From: Ruminococcus sp.
GTDB taxonomy: Bacteria; Bacillota; Clostridia; Oscillospirales; Ruminococcaceae
Assembly (NCBI RefSeq): GCF_017464355.1
Contig: NZ_JAFUAG010000004.1
Span: 186,001-250,000 of the forward strand
Direction: 5' to 3'
DNA: 64,000 nt
The notes under the pieces are model-generated. The model did no database searches. It saw only the letters and a list, made by a program, of their open reading frames with translations, and had not been told where the DNA came from. Shown here one piece after another: positions 48,690 to 57,311 of the stretch; the first letter of the stretch is position 1, and each line of letters begins with the position of its first letter. The translations under genes and the position numbers were made by a program.

Positions 48690-48753
48690 GGGTTGACAAC
48701 AAATTTTTAAAAATGAGAAGGCTTCACTCTGACTATGGATATATTATATTCGT

Positions 48754-49401
48754 TCACACCACATCGTTCAGCTTTGTTTTCAGTGTTATCTTATTTCCCC
48801 GTGAGGATATTATGCCCGCATCGTTCAGGCGCTTTATCTCTCTCATCATGGCACTTCGGTCACAGCAGAGATAGTCTGCCAGTTCAGAAAGAGATACGGG
48901 CAGGGTCTGTTCGGTGCGCTTGTCCTTGTCAAGAAAATAGTCAAAAACTGTCAGCAGCTTTTCACGGATAGTCCTGCGGCTGAGGATATCGATGTGGGCA
49001 ACACTGCGCCTTGCAGCGGTCCCCAGCAGAAAATCTATGAGGTCAGCGTGCTTGTCACAGCTTTTGCCGCAGCAGTGGATAAGTCTGCCGTAATCGACAT
49101 AAGATATCATACACTTTGTTTTGGCGATAGCATAGCAGCCGCCCAGACCCTGTTCGGGAAAGATACCTCCGCCGAATGCATCACCCTCACGGCAGATATC
49201 AAGTATGCTCTTCTGGCCGTCGCTGTTGACATTGATCAACAGGACAGTGCCTTCCAGCACAATGGCCGTTTCCATGGTATCCCTCAGGTGTCGCAGTATC
49301 ATCTCACCTTTTGAATATGTATGCGTATGAGCCATATAGCAGGTATCCGCGCTGCCGTTGGGTTCTATGGAAAAGCCATTTTCAAGCAAAAGTTTATTCA
49401 T
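48754..49401 (-). CDS. Crp/Fnr family transcriptional regulator
   Basis: The N-terminal cNMP-like fold (about 28-115) includes YSKGEMILRHLRD and VLEGTVLLINVNSDGQKSIL. The C-terminal winged HTH is LSELADYLCCDRSAMMREIKRL. Several Cys lie in CCGKSC (about 109-114), which could hold a redox-sensitive centre, but this is not the standard Fnr cluster pattern. It is divergent from nrdD, with both promoters sharing one intergenic region. Confidence 0.85.
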   Translation of the reverse strand: MNKLLLENGFSIEPNGSADTCYMAHTHTYSKGEMILRHLRDTMETAIVLEGTVLLINVNSDGQKSILDICREGDAFGGGIFPEQGLGGCYAIAKTKCMISYVDYGRLIHCCGKSCDKHADLIDFLLGTAARRSVAHIDILSRRTIREKLLTVFDYFLDKDKRTEQTLPVSLSELADYLCCDRSAMMREIKRLNDAGIISSRGNKITLKTKLNDVV

Positions 49402-49439
49402 ATTAACTCACCTTATAATGTGTTGAAATTTATTAAGAA

Positions 49440-49511
49440 ATACTACATCTTGTATTATATCACAAAAATGTGCCTTTTGCAACAGACATAGAAAAACTTT
49501 TGTAGTATAAT
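49440..49511. promoter_or_regulatory. Back-to-back promoters of the Crp/Fnr gene and nrdD with flanking repeats
   Basis: Minus strand: TTGCAA (49477-49482), 17 bp, TATAAT (49454-49459). Plus strand: CAGACA (49483-49488), 17 bp, TATAAT (49506-49511). The pair is bounded by an inverted repeat ATACTACA (49440-49447) and TGTAGTAT (49501-49508), each near a -10. These could bind the Crp/Fnr protein or NrdR. Confidence 0.65.
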
Positions 49512-49575
49512 CAAAATTACCGACAAATTGGATATTATTTTTGACAAAGCATACTATACTTCGGAGGAATTTGAA

Positions 49576-51747
49576 ATGAAGATCATCAAGAGAAATGGTG
49601 CAGAAGAGATCTTTGACAGCGAAAAGATCTTCAATGCGGTACGCAAGGCAAACATCGCAGGAGAGAAAGGACGTATCAGCGATGATGAGATAGCTGATAT
49701 CGCTGATTATGTAGAATACAAGTGCAACAAGCTGGGCAGAGCCGTATCAGTTGAAGAGATACAGGACCTGGTAGAAAACCAGCTTATGGCAAAGGGTGCC
49801 TTTGAACTGGCAAGACGCTATGTGAGATATCGTTTTTCCAGATCACTGGTAAGAAAATCAAACACTACAGACGACAAGATACTCAGCCTTATAGAATGTG
49901 CAAACGAGGAGGTAAAGCAGGAGAATTCCAACAAGAACCCCACCGTCAACAGCGTACAGCGTGACTACATGGCGGGCGAGGTAAGCCGCGACCTGACCAA
50001 GAGGCTGCTGCTCCCCCCCGATATCGTTGAGGCCCACGAGAACGGCATAATACATTTCCACGATACCGATTACTATGCGCAGCATATGCACAACTGTGAT
50101 CTGGTAAATCTGGAGGATATGCTGCAGAACGGCACTGTCATCAGTGAGACCCTTATCGAGAAGCCTCACAGTTTCTCCACAGCCTGCAACATCGCTACTC
50201 AGATAATCGCACAGGTAGCATCGAACCAGTACGGCGGACAGAGCATAAGCCTTGCACACCTGGCACCCTTTGTTCAGGTATCAAGGGTTAAGATAAGGAA
50301 AGAGCTGGAAGTTGAAATGGCCAAGCTGGGTGTGACACCTACTCAGGACAAGCTTGACCAGATAACCGAGGAAAGGCTCCGCAAGGAAATTACCAGAGGT
50401 GTACAGACCATACAGTATCAGGTAGTCACACTGCTCACAACCAACGGTCAGGCACCCTTTGTGACCGTATTCATGTACCTTAATGAGGCCAAGAACGAGC
50501 AGGAGAAAAAAGACCTGGCAATGATAATCGAGGAGACCCTTAAGCAGCGCACCGAGGGTGTAAAGAACGAATCGGGCGTATGGGTGACACCGGCCTTTCC
50601 GAAGCTTATATATGTGCTGGAGGAAGATAATATCGAGGAGGGCACCCCCTACTTCTACCTGACCAAGCTTGCCGCCAAGTGTACCGCCAAGAGAATGGTG
50701 CCCGATTACATCTCAGAAAAAGTCATGCTGAAGCTGAAAGTTGACAAGAACGGTGAAGGTCACTGCTACACCTGCATGGGCTGCAGAAGCTTCCTGACAC
50801 CCTATGTTGATGAGAACGGCAAGCCCAAGTATTACGGCAGATTCAACCAGGGCGTTGTTACTATAAATCTGGTCGATGTGGCACTTTCCAGCGGCAGGAA
50901 CATGGAGACATTCTGGCAGGTTTTCGATGAAAGACTTGAACTTTGCTACAGGGCGCTCATGTGCAGACACGAAAGACTTAAAGGCACGCTTTCAGATGCA
51001 GCACCTATCCTCTGGCAGTACGGTGCGCTGGCAAGGCTGAAAAAGGGGGAGCCCATAGATAAACTGCTTTACGGCGGTTACTCCACCATATCTCTTGGCT
51101 ATGCGGGACTTTACGAATGCGTTAAATACATGACAGGCAAGAGCCACACCGATGCTGAGGCAAAGCCTTTCGCCATTGAGGTAATGCAGCACATGAACGA
51201 TGCCTGCAAGAAATGGAAAGCCAAGGAGAACATAGACTTCTCCATTTACGGCACTCCCCTGGAGTCCACCACATACAAGTTCGCTAAATGCCTGCAGAAA
51301 CGTTTCGGCATAATAGAGGGTATTACCGACAAGAGTTATATAACAAACAGCTACCACGTTCACGTTACCGAGGAGATAGACGCTTTCACCAAGCTGAAAT
51401 TCGAGAGTGAGTTCCAGCACCTTTCTCCCGGCGGTGCCATAAGCTATGTGGAAGTTCCCAATATGCAGAAAAATATACCCGCAGTACTGAAAGTTATACG
51501 CTTCATCTACGATAACATCATGTATGCAGAACTGAACACAAAGAGCGACTACTGTCAGTGCTGCGGATTTGACGGCGAGATACAGATAGTCGAGGACGAC
51601 GGAAAACTCATCTGGGAATGCCCCCAGTGCCACAACCGTGACCAGAACAAGATGAACGTTGCAAGACGTACCTGCGGATATATAGGTACCCAGTACTGGA
51701 ACCAGGGCAGGACTCAGGAGATACGGGACAGAGTGCTGCACCTGTAA
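49576..51747 (+). CDS. nrdD: Anaerobic ribonucleoside-triphosphate reductase (class III)
   Basis: The N-terminal ATP cone (KIIKRNGAEEIFDSEKIF, about 1-90) is followed by the catalytic barrel. The C-terminus has four Cys for zinc (CQCCGF and CPQCHN) and the glycyl radical site RRTCGYIG (Gly about 701). The enzyme makes dNTPs without oxygen and needs the NrdG activase. ATG 49576 has GGAGG 8 nt upstream; the longer frame has none. 723 residues, full length. Confidence 0.97.
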   Translation: MKIIKRNGAEEIFDSEKIFNAVRKANIAGEKGRISDDEIADIADYVEYKCNKLGRAVSVEEIQDLVENQLMAKGAFELARRYVRYRFSRSLVRKSNTTDDKILSLIECANEEVKQENSNKNPTVNSVQRDYMAGEVSRDLTKRLLLPPDIVEAHENGIIHFHDTDYYAQHMHNCDLVNLEDMLQNGTVISETLIEKPHSFSTACNIATQIIAQVASNQYGGQSISLAHLAPFVQVSRVKIRKELEVEMAKLGVTPTQDKLDQITEERLRKEITRGVQTIQYQVVTLLTTNGQAPFVTVFMYLNEAKNEQEKKDLAMIIEETLKQRTEGVKNESGVWVTPAFPKLIYVLEEDNIEEGTPYFYLTKLAAKCTAKRMVPDYISEKVMLKLKVDKNGEGHCYTCMGCRSFLTPYVDENGKPKYYGRFNQGVVTINLVDVALSSGRNMETFWQVFDERLELCYRALMCRHERLKGTLSDAAPILWQYGALARLKKGEPIDKLLYGGYSTISLGYAGLYECVKYMTGKSHTDAEAKPFAIEVMQHMNDACKKWKAKENIDFSIYGTPLESTTYKFAKCLQKRFGIIEGITDKSYITNSYHVHVTEEIDAFTKLKFESEFQHLSPGGAISYVEVPNMQKNIPAVLKVIRFIYDNIMYAELNTKSDYCQCCGFDGEIQIVEDDGKLIWECPQCHNRDQNKMNVARRTCGYIGTQYWNQGRTQEIRDRVLHL

Positions 51748-51762
51748 GACACGGGAGGTCGT

Positions 51763-52203
51763 ATGATAAAGCTAAGGCCTGTTGACAGGAACAATATTGA
51801 TGATGTGCTTGCTTTGCAGGTGCGTGATGACCAGAAGACATTTGTTTCCACTGCTGCGGAGTCATTGGCTCAGGCATATGTATATCCTGAAAATGCATTT
51901 CCCTTTGCAGTGTATGATGATGATGTCATGGTCGGTTTCATTATGATGGGCTATTACGAACTAAAGCATTACTATACTCTATGGAAATTTCTCATAGACA
52001 AGAAATATCAGCGCAAAGGCTTCGGCAGACAGGCACTGCTGCTCGGCATAGGATTTCTTAAAGAAAAATTTGACGTACATGAGGTATACACAGGTGTTAT
52101 TCCCGATAATATGGCAGCAAAAGCGCTGTACAGTTCTGTCGGTTTCAGGTACACAGGCCTTACAGAGAACGGCATGGAAGAAATGTGCTGTAAGATAAGC
52201 TAG
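51763..52203 (+). CDS. GNAT family N-acetyltransferase
   Basis: The 146-residue protein resembles the diamine/spermidine acetyltransferase branch: IKLRPVDRNNIDDVLALQV at the N-terminus, WKFLIDKKYQRKGFGRQAL as the acetyl-CoA loop (about 75-93), and NMAAKALYSSVGFRYTG. It lies between nrdD and nrdG, 15 bp after nrdD, an unusual insertion in this operon. GGAGG is only 4 nt from the ATG. Confidence 0.88.
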   Translation: MIKLRPVDRNNIDDVLALQVRDDQKTFVSTAAESLAQAYVYPENAFPFAVYDDDVMVGFIMMGYYELKHYYTLWKFLIDKKYQRKGFGRQALLLGIGFLKEKFDVHEVYTGVIPDNMAAKALYSSVGFRYTGLTENGMEEMCCKIS

Positions 52204-52216
52204 ATACACTTTAAAG

Positions 52217-52239
52217 ATATCCCCCATTTCGGGGGATAT
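52217..52239 (+). terminator. Hairpin between the GNAT gene and nrdG
   Basis: Perfect 9-bp stem ATATCCCCC / GGGGGATAT with a 5-nt loop and a short TTTGCT tail. It is probably a partial terminator that lowers nrdG relative to nrdD. Confidence 0.6.
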
Positions 52240-52266
52240 TTGCTATAGGAAAAGAGGTTCGGCAAT

Positions 52267-52791
52267 ATGTTTTACGGTGAGATAAAAAACAACGATATCG
52301 CTGATGGTCTGGGAGTGAGAGTAAGCCTGTTCGTTTCGGGGTGCAGGCATTGCTGCAAAGGCTGCTTTAATGAGATGACCTGGGATTTCAGCTACGGTCA
52401 GCCCTTTACCTCTGCGACCGAGGAGCAGATACTCGATATGCTGAAGCCTGACTACATCGACGGCTTTACACTTCTCGGCGGAGAGCCTATGGAGCCTGAG
52501 AACCAGAGGGTGCTGGTGCCTTTTCTCCGCAGGGTAAGGGAGGCTTTTCCCAACAAGGACATATGGTGCTACACAGGCTGTGTACTGGAGACCCAGCTGC
52601 TCTGCGAAAGTAAATGGCACTGTGAGGTCACTGATGAGATGCTCTCGATGATAGATATACTTGTGGACGGCGAGTTCGTTCTGGAAAGGCGGAATATCTC
52701 GCTGGCCTTTCGGGGCTCGGATAACCAGCGTATAATCGACCTGAAAAAGACCCTTGCCTCGGGGGAAACTGAGGTACTGCATTACGATTGA
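52267..52791 (+). CDS. nrdG: Anaerobic ribonucleotide reductase activating protein
   Basis: Radical SAM activase of 174 residues with the motif CRHCCKGC (CxxxCxxC, about 26-33), FTLLGGEPMEPENQ and WCYTGCVLE. It generates the glycyl radical on NrdD. AGAGGTT precedes the ATG. It is in its usual operon context apart from the inserted acetyltransferase gene. Confidence 0.95.
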   Translation: MFYGEIKNNDIADGLGVRVSLFVSGCRHCCKGCFNEMTWDFSYGQPFTSATEEQILDMLKPDYIDGFTLLGGEPMEPENQRVLVPFLRRVREAFPNKDIWCYTGCVLETQLLCESKWHCEVTDEMLSMIDILVDGEFVLERRNISLAFRGSDNQRIIDLKKTLASGETEVLHYD

Positions 52792-52797
52792 TAGGGT

Positions 52798-52830
52798 TCC
52801 CGCAGAGATGCTCTGCGGGATCTTCTATTT
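52798..52830 (+). terminator. Terminator of the nrdD-nrdG unit
   Basis: Perfect 10-bp stem TCCCGCAGAG / CTCTGCGGGA with a 3-nt loop, followed by TCTTCTATTT. Confidence 0.85.
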
Positions 52831-52938
52831 ATGAAATATCGGTAACTAGGGTATTTCACAAGCTTGTCCGCCGCAGAAATACAAGCGTATTCCACAAACG
52901 CACACTAAATTAGTTAGTAAAGTTTGTACATTTGACTA

Positions 52939-52967
52939 TTGACTAATTTTGAGAAATTAGGTATACT
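52939..52967 (+). promoter_or_regulatory. Promoter of the aspartate kinase gene
   Basis: TTGACT (52939-52944), 17-bp spacer, TATACT (52962-52967). The leader is about 65 nt, too short for a lysine riboswitch. Confidence 0.8.
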
Positions 52968-53040
52968 TTTTAAGGTGCTGAAATCAGGGTAAATTAACCG
53001 ATGTTCGGCGTACTATAAATCAAAAGGGGTCTACACGATT

Positions 53041-54360
53041 ATGACAAAGGTTGTAAAATTCGGCGGAAGCTCACTGGCAAGCGCTGAACAGTTCAGAAAA
53101 GTTAAGGATATCATCGCTGCTGAGGATTCAAGAAGATTTGTTGTTCCCTCTGCACCAGGCAAGAGATTTTCTGCCGATACAAAGGTAACAGATATGCTCT
53201 ACGGCTGCTATGATCTGGCAGTAAAGGGCAAGGACTTCACCAAGGAATTTGAGGCTATCAAGGAAAGATACAACGGTATCATCAGCGAGCTGGGTCTGGA
53301 TATGAGCCTGGACAGCGAGTTTGAGGTCATCAAGGCTTGCTTCATCGGTAAGGCAGGCAGAGATTATGCTGCTTCCAGAGGTGAGTTCCTCAACGGTATG
53401 GTACTTGCTAAGTATCTGGGTTACAATTTCATAGATGCTGCCGACGTTATCTACTTTGATGACAGAGGACAGTTCGATTCCGTAAGAACAAACAAGGCTA
53501 TGGCTGAAAAGCTTGAGGGTCTGGACAATGCAGTTATCCCCGGTTTCTACGGCTCTATGCCCAACGACACTATCAAGACCTTCTCAAGAGGCGGTTCTGA
53601 CGTTACAGGTTCTATCGTTGCTGCCGCAGTAAACGCTGACCTGTATGAGAACTGGACAGATGTTTCAGGCTTCCTGACCACCGATCCCAGGATCGTAAAG
53701 GACCCCGCACCTATCACCACTATCACTTATAAGGAGCTGAGAGAGCTTTCTTACATGGGCGCAGGTGTTCTGCATGAGGACGCTATCTTCCCTGTAAGAA
53801 AGGCAGGTATCCCGATAAACATCAAGAACACCAACAAGCCTGAGGACGTTGGCACACTGATAGTTGAGTCCACTTCCCAGAAGCCCGCATATACCATCAC
53901 AGGTATCGCAGGCAAGAAGGGCTTCACTGTTGTAAACATTGAAAAGGATATGATGAATGCTGAGCTGGGCTTCGGCAGAAAGGTGCTGGAAGTTTTCGAG
54001 AAGAACGGCGTAAGCTTCGAGCATATGCCTTCAGGTATCGACACCATGTCCATCGTTGTTCAGCAGGAAGTTTTCGCTGATAAGGAGCAGGAGATACTTG
54101 CAGGTATCCACCGCAACTGCCACCCCGATTCTATCGACATCGAGACAGACCTGGCACTCATCGCTGTGGTGGGCAGAGCTATGAAGTCCAACAGAGGTAC
54201 AGCAGGCAGGATCTTCTCTGCACTGGCTCACGCACACGTTAACGTTAAGATGATCGACCAGGGCTCCAGCGAGCTGAACATCATCATCGGTGTGAGCGAA
54301 AGTGATTTCGCAACAGCTGTAAAGGCAATCTACGATATTTTCGTTGAAACAAAGCTCTGA
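53041..54360 (+). CDS. Aspartate kinase
   Basis: The kinase domain opens with VVKFGGSSLASAEQFRKV and has NGMVLAKYLGY, FSRGGSDVTGSIVA and ENWTDVSGFLTTDPRI. Two ACT domains follow (about 290-439), including EHMPSGIDTMSIVV and SELNIIIGVSE, which normally sense lysine or threonine. It starts the aspartate family pathway. It is monofunctional and of typical length (439 aa). AGGGG lies about 11 nt before the ATG. Confidence 0.95.
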   Translation: MTKVVKFGGSSLASAEQFRKVKDIIAAEDSRRFVVPSAPGKRFSADTKVTDMLYGCYDLAVKGKDFTKEFEAIKERYNGIISELGLDMSLDSEFEVIKACFIGKAGRDYAASRGEFLNGMVLAKYLGYNFIDAADVIYFDDRGQFDSVRTNKAMAEKLEGLDNAVIPGFYGSMPNDTIKTFSRGGSDVTGSIVAAAVNADLYENWTDVSGFLTTDPRIVKDPAPITTITYKELRELSYMGAGVLHEDAIFPVRKAGIPINIKNTNKPEDVGTLIVESTSQKPAYTITGIAGKKGFTVVNIEKDMMNAELGFGRKVLEVFEKNGVSFEHMPSGIDTMSIVVQQEVFADKEQEILAGIHRNCHPDSIDIETDLALIAVVGRAMKSNRGTAGRIFSALAHAHVNVKMIDQGSSELNIIIGVSESDFATAVKAIYDIFVETKL

Positions 54361-54440
54361 TATAGGGCATTTTGATAAGATAAGCGAAGTATAGATAAGC
54401 AGTAGCCCGCTGTGTTATGCAGATCCCCGAATAGAAGTTT

Positions 54441-54476
54441 TGCCCCTGAGTGTTACAGAACGCTCAGGGGCATTAT
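54441..54476. terminator. Bidirectional terminator
   Basis: Stem TGCCCCTGAG / CTCAGGGGCA with a 12-nt loop and ATTATTT after it, between aspartate kinase and the convergent GNAT gene. Confidence 0.8.
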
Positions 54477-54889
54477 TTATCTTACATGATACATCATTTT
54501 GAGTCGCTGAGCCTCATTGGCATCAAATCCGAATTTTTCATAAAACGGTATCTTATCAGGCATTGCACATAATTCAACAAAAACATGAGTTTCATCGATG
54601 CCGTTATCATTGACAAATTTCAACAATTCGTTTATAAGCAGCCTGCCAATACCTTTGCCCTGATATTCAGGTCTGACGATAACATCTTTGATGTAGTAAC
54701 ACAAACCCATGTCACCTATCATTCTTGCCATTGCTATGACCTTGTCATCATCATATACAGAAACTCTGAACAAAGTGTGCTGCATAGCAAGTCTTGTCTG
54801 TTCTAATGAGGGTCCTTGCCCCATACATTCTCCCATAATAATATAAACTCTTCAGCAGTCAACTCATTGTATCTGATCGTATATTTCAT
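54477..54889 (-). pseudogene. GNAT acetyltransferase with a frameshift near its N-terminus
   Basis: A good start (GAGGTG, 6 nt, ATG 54889) reads MKYTIRYNELTAEEFILLWE..., then hits a stop after GKDPH. The other frame, open from 54836, carries GPSLEQTRLAMQHTLFRVSV and the rest of a GNAT, including VRPEYQGKGIGRLLINELL and FYEKFGFDANE. Removing one base near 54810-54816 joins WENVWGKGPSLEQ, the expected family sequence. So this is a full-length gene with a one-base insertion, a real lesion or a sequencing error. It has its own consensus promoter. Confidence 0.8.
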
Positions 54890-54928
54890 ATTAAACACCT
54901 CACTATATACCTAACTGCTACAAAATCG

Positions 54929-54957
54929 ATTATAGCACACCTCATATTCGCTGTCAA
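54929..54957 (-). promoter_or_regulatory. Consensus promoter of the frameshifted GNAT gene
   Basis: Minus strand TTGACA (54952-54957), 17-bp spacer, TATAAT (54929-54934). Confidence 0.85.
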
Positions 54958-55023
54958 CAGCATGAAATCTTATTGACATATTGGCAATTTTACAGGTAAA
55001 TTATGACAGTTTCTTCATTATGG

Positions 55024-55052
55024 TTGACTTGAAGTATTAAATGATGTATAAT
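55024..55052 (+). promoter_or_regulatory. Promoter of the kinase-TraB unit
   Basis: TTGACT (55024-55029), 17-bp spacer, TATAAT (55047-55052). Confidence 0.85.
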
Positions 55053-55088
55053 TAAATCTGACAGAACACGGCGAGAGGAGGGCTGGAT

Positions 55089-56213
55089 ATGAAGATCATC
55101 GAAGCGCTGAAAGTTCTTTATGCAGATAGTGATGAAAAGGTGATCTTTACTGACACCAGCCTCATGGTGCGCTGGAGGAGCAGTGATGACCTTCCCGATT
55201 GGCTGGATACCGAAAAAATGCGGCCTGCTGCTCACGAATATGTACATCTTCCCATAACTGAGAAGCTTGTGTGCAGATATTTCGGGGATAACTGCGAGAT
55301 GACCATGAGCATCACCCCTATGTCCGAGGACGGTGAACAGGTAGGCTACCTGATACACTGCCTGAATGAAAAGGAAGTTGATACTCTTGCCATGCAATCA
55401 ACTCTTAAAGACCGTCTAAGGAACTGCCTTGATGCCATACGTTTCCAGACAGGCAGCATACTTGGCCTGCTGAGTAACCACAAAGAACACTGGGCAGAAA
55501 GAAACATCGATGACATTGAACAATTAAATAAAGATGCCTATTCGGGTGTTATAAAAGTAATGGCGGCTACTGCCAATTATGAGGAGATAAGCGTTTACCT
55601 CGGTGACAGCATAAGGGTCGAGGAAAAGTTCATATCCGCTGTGCTGGCTGACCTTTCTGAAAGAGTTCGGATACGTGCAGAGCAAAAGGGCTATATCTTT
55701 GAGAGCGATGTCAAAGAAATGGTACACATGAAAATGAACACCGCCCGACTTGAAGCCGCGCTTTCAAACCTCATAGTAAATGCATATATGTATAACCATA
55801 AACCCGAAAAAATATGCAGATTGAATCTTATACGCAAAGACGGTGAAGTTATACTTGCGGTCACCGATAACGGCGACGGTATTCCCGAAGAGAAGCTGAA
55901 GAAACTGAAAGAACCACTTGTGTACAACAGCAATAACGATCTGAATGAATCCCTGGGACTTACCGTGGCCATGCTTTACTGCCAGCGTTTCGGCGGAAGA
56001 CTTGAGATAGAGAGTGAGGTCGGCAAATATACCACTGTTAAAATGATATTTAAGGACCCCGGAAAATATATACCAGGAGAGTTCAGGCAGTATTACCCGC
56101 CAATCATATTTGCATTGGATAACACCGGCTGTATACTTGGAAAATGCTTCGGCTATTACAACGATGACACATATTCAAAGAAAAAGAGAATGGAGCAGAT
56201 GTCAAAAAAATGA
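55089..56213 (+). CDS. Sensor kinase-like ATPase without a clear phospho-His
   Basis: The C-terminal HATPase domain is intact: N box ALSNLIVNAYMYN (about 220-232), G1 box DNGDGIPEEKL, and G2 region SLGLTVAMLYCQRFGG. The expected dimerisation helix (about 105-130, LKDRLRNCLDAIRFQTGSIL) has no HE.R or HD.R box. There is no membrane helix and no response regulator nearby. The first 100 residues may be a PAS-like sensor. It may act like an anti-sigma kinase or regulate by binding. GGAGGG lies before the ATG. Confidence 0.75.
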   Translation: MKIIEALKVLYADSDEKVIFTDTSLMVRWRSSDDLPDWLDTEKMRPAAHEYVHLPITEKLVCRYFGDNCEMTMSITPMSEDGEQVGYLIHCLNEKEVDTLAMQSTLKDRLRNCLDAIRFQTGSILGLLSNHKEHWAERNIDDIEQLNKDAYSGVIKVMAATANYEEISVYLGDSIRVEEKFISAVLADLSERVRIRAEQKGYIFESDVKEMVHMKMNTARLEAALSNLIVNAYMYNHKPEKICRLNLIRKDGEVILAVTDNGDGIPEEKLKKLKEPLVYNSNNDLNESLGLTVAMLYCQRFGGRLEIESEVGKYTTVKMIFKDPGKYIPGEFRQYYPPIIFALDNTGCILGKCFGYYNDDTYSKKKRMEQMSKK

Positions 56214-57241
56214 AAAAACAAATGATATCAGCGCTTTGCGCTATTATGATGACAATGGGGCTTTTATCTGCCTGCGGCGACAGCAGAGATAATAAAGCAA
56301 AAAAGGCTGACAGTTCAGGCAGCGATAAAACGACGGAAAGCGTTGATATCTCCTCTGATGATGAAACTATCATCGACGTTGAAACTACTGACAGTTCTGA
56401 GATGACCCCTGCTATGTGGAGAGTTGAGGGCGATAATGGCGCTGTGATAACACTTGCAGGTTCGATGCACGCACTGAACGAAAGCGACTATCCCCTGCCC
56501 GAGGAAATGATGAATGCCTTTGAGTCCTCTGAGATACTGGCCGTTGAAGCTGACCTTTCCAAGGGAGATGATATAAACTTCCAGTCTTCCCTGCTGGCTA
56601 GTATGTATTATGATGACCCCACGGAAACTCTTCATGACCACATCTCACAGGAAGCTTACGACGAACTGGATCGCTACATGGGCGAATATTCAATTTCGCT
56701 GAGCCAGTATGACAACATGATGCCCTGGGCTGTCAGCAACATTGCAGACAACCTGCCTTTGCAGTTCAGCGGACTTTCTGCGGATATGGGCATAGACCGA
56801 TATCTGACAGAAAAAGCCAAGGACAGCGGCAAAGAAGTTTATGAGGTTGAGGGGCAGGAATTCCAGATCGACCTGCTGATGAACTTTTCTGATGATATCT
56901 ACGAGATGATGTTCCTGACCTGCAAAAACAAGACCAAGCAAAATCAGGTGCAGCTGCTTATCGATACCCACAACGCCTGGAGAAAAGGCGATATGGACGC
57001 CCTTGAAGAACTCAGCGACGATACAGCAGAGATCCCCGACGACTACAAAGCCACCCTTGATGAATACTACGACCTTTTCCTATACAACAGAAACCGTGTC
57101 ATGGCTGACTCAGCGGAGGAATTCATCAAAGGTGACAAGAATGTTTTCTTCATGGTAGGCGCTGCCCACTACGGAGGAGATAAAGGTATCATAGCACTGC
57201 TCGAAAAAGACGGCTATAATGTCGAAAGGATAGAATACTGA
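56210..57241 (+). CDS. TraB/GumN-type lipoprotein
   Basis: A lipoprotein signal (lipobox LLSAC, Cys22) and an acidic linker (about 25-68) precede the TraB/GumN domain. Its hallmark blocks are LAGSMHALNESDYPLP (about 83-98), a VEADL segment, and the C-terminal FFMVGAAHYGGDKGII with GYNVERIEY. The fold is related to EreA/ChaN-type metalloenzymes. The function is unknown. It overlaps the kinase gene by 4 bp (ATGA), so the two are likely linked. Confidence 0.87.
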   Translation: MKKQMISALCAIMMTMGLLSACGDSRDNKAKKADSSGSDKTTESVDISSDDETIIDVETTDSSEMTPAMWRVEGDNGAVITLAGSMHALNESDYPLPEEMMNAFESSEILAVEADLSKGDDINFQSSLLASMYYDDPTETLHDHISQEAYDELDRYMGEYSISLSQYDNMMPWAVSNIADNLPLQFSGLSADMGIDRYLTEKAKDSGKEVYEVEGQEFQIDLLMNFSDDIYEMMFLTCKNKTKQNQVQLLIDTHNAWRKGDMDALEELSDDTAEIPDDYKATLDEYYDLFLYNRNRVMADSAEEFIKGDKNVFFMVGAAHYGGDKGIIALLEKDGYNVERIEY

Positions 57242-57268
57242 TAGCAGTGCTTTAAAAATCAATTTGAA

Positions 57269-57302
57269 AAAGGACAGGTATCGTTCAGATATCTGTCCTT
57301 TT
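57269..57302. terminator. Bidirectional terminator
   Basis: Stem AAAGGACAG.TATC / GATA.CTGTCCTTT, with A and T runs on both sides, between the TraB gene and the fibre locus. Confidence 0.88.
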
Positions 57303-57311
57303 ATCGTAATG

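Noticed and set aside
52840-53040. Lysine riboswitch before aspartate kinase
   Set aside because: The promoter at 52939-52967 leaves a leader of only about 65 nt and no lysine-riboswitch sequence was recognised.
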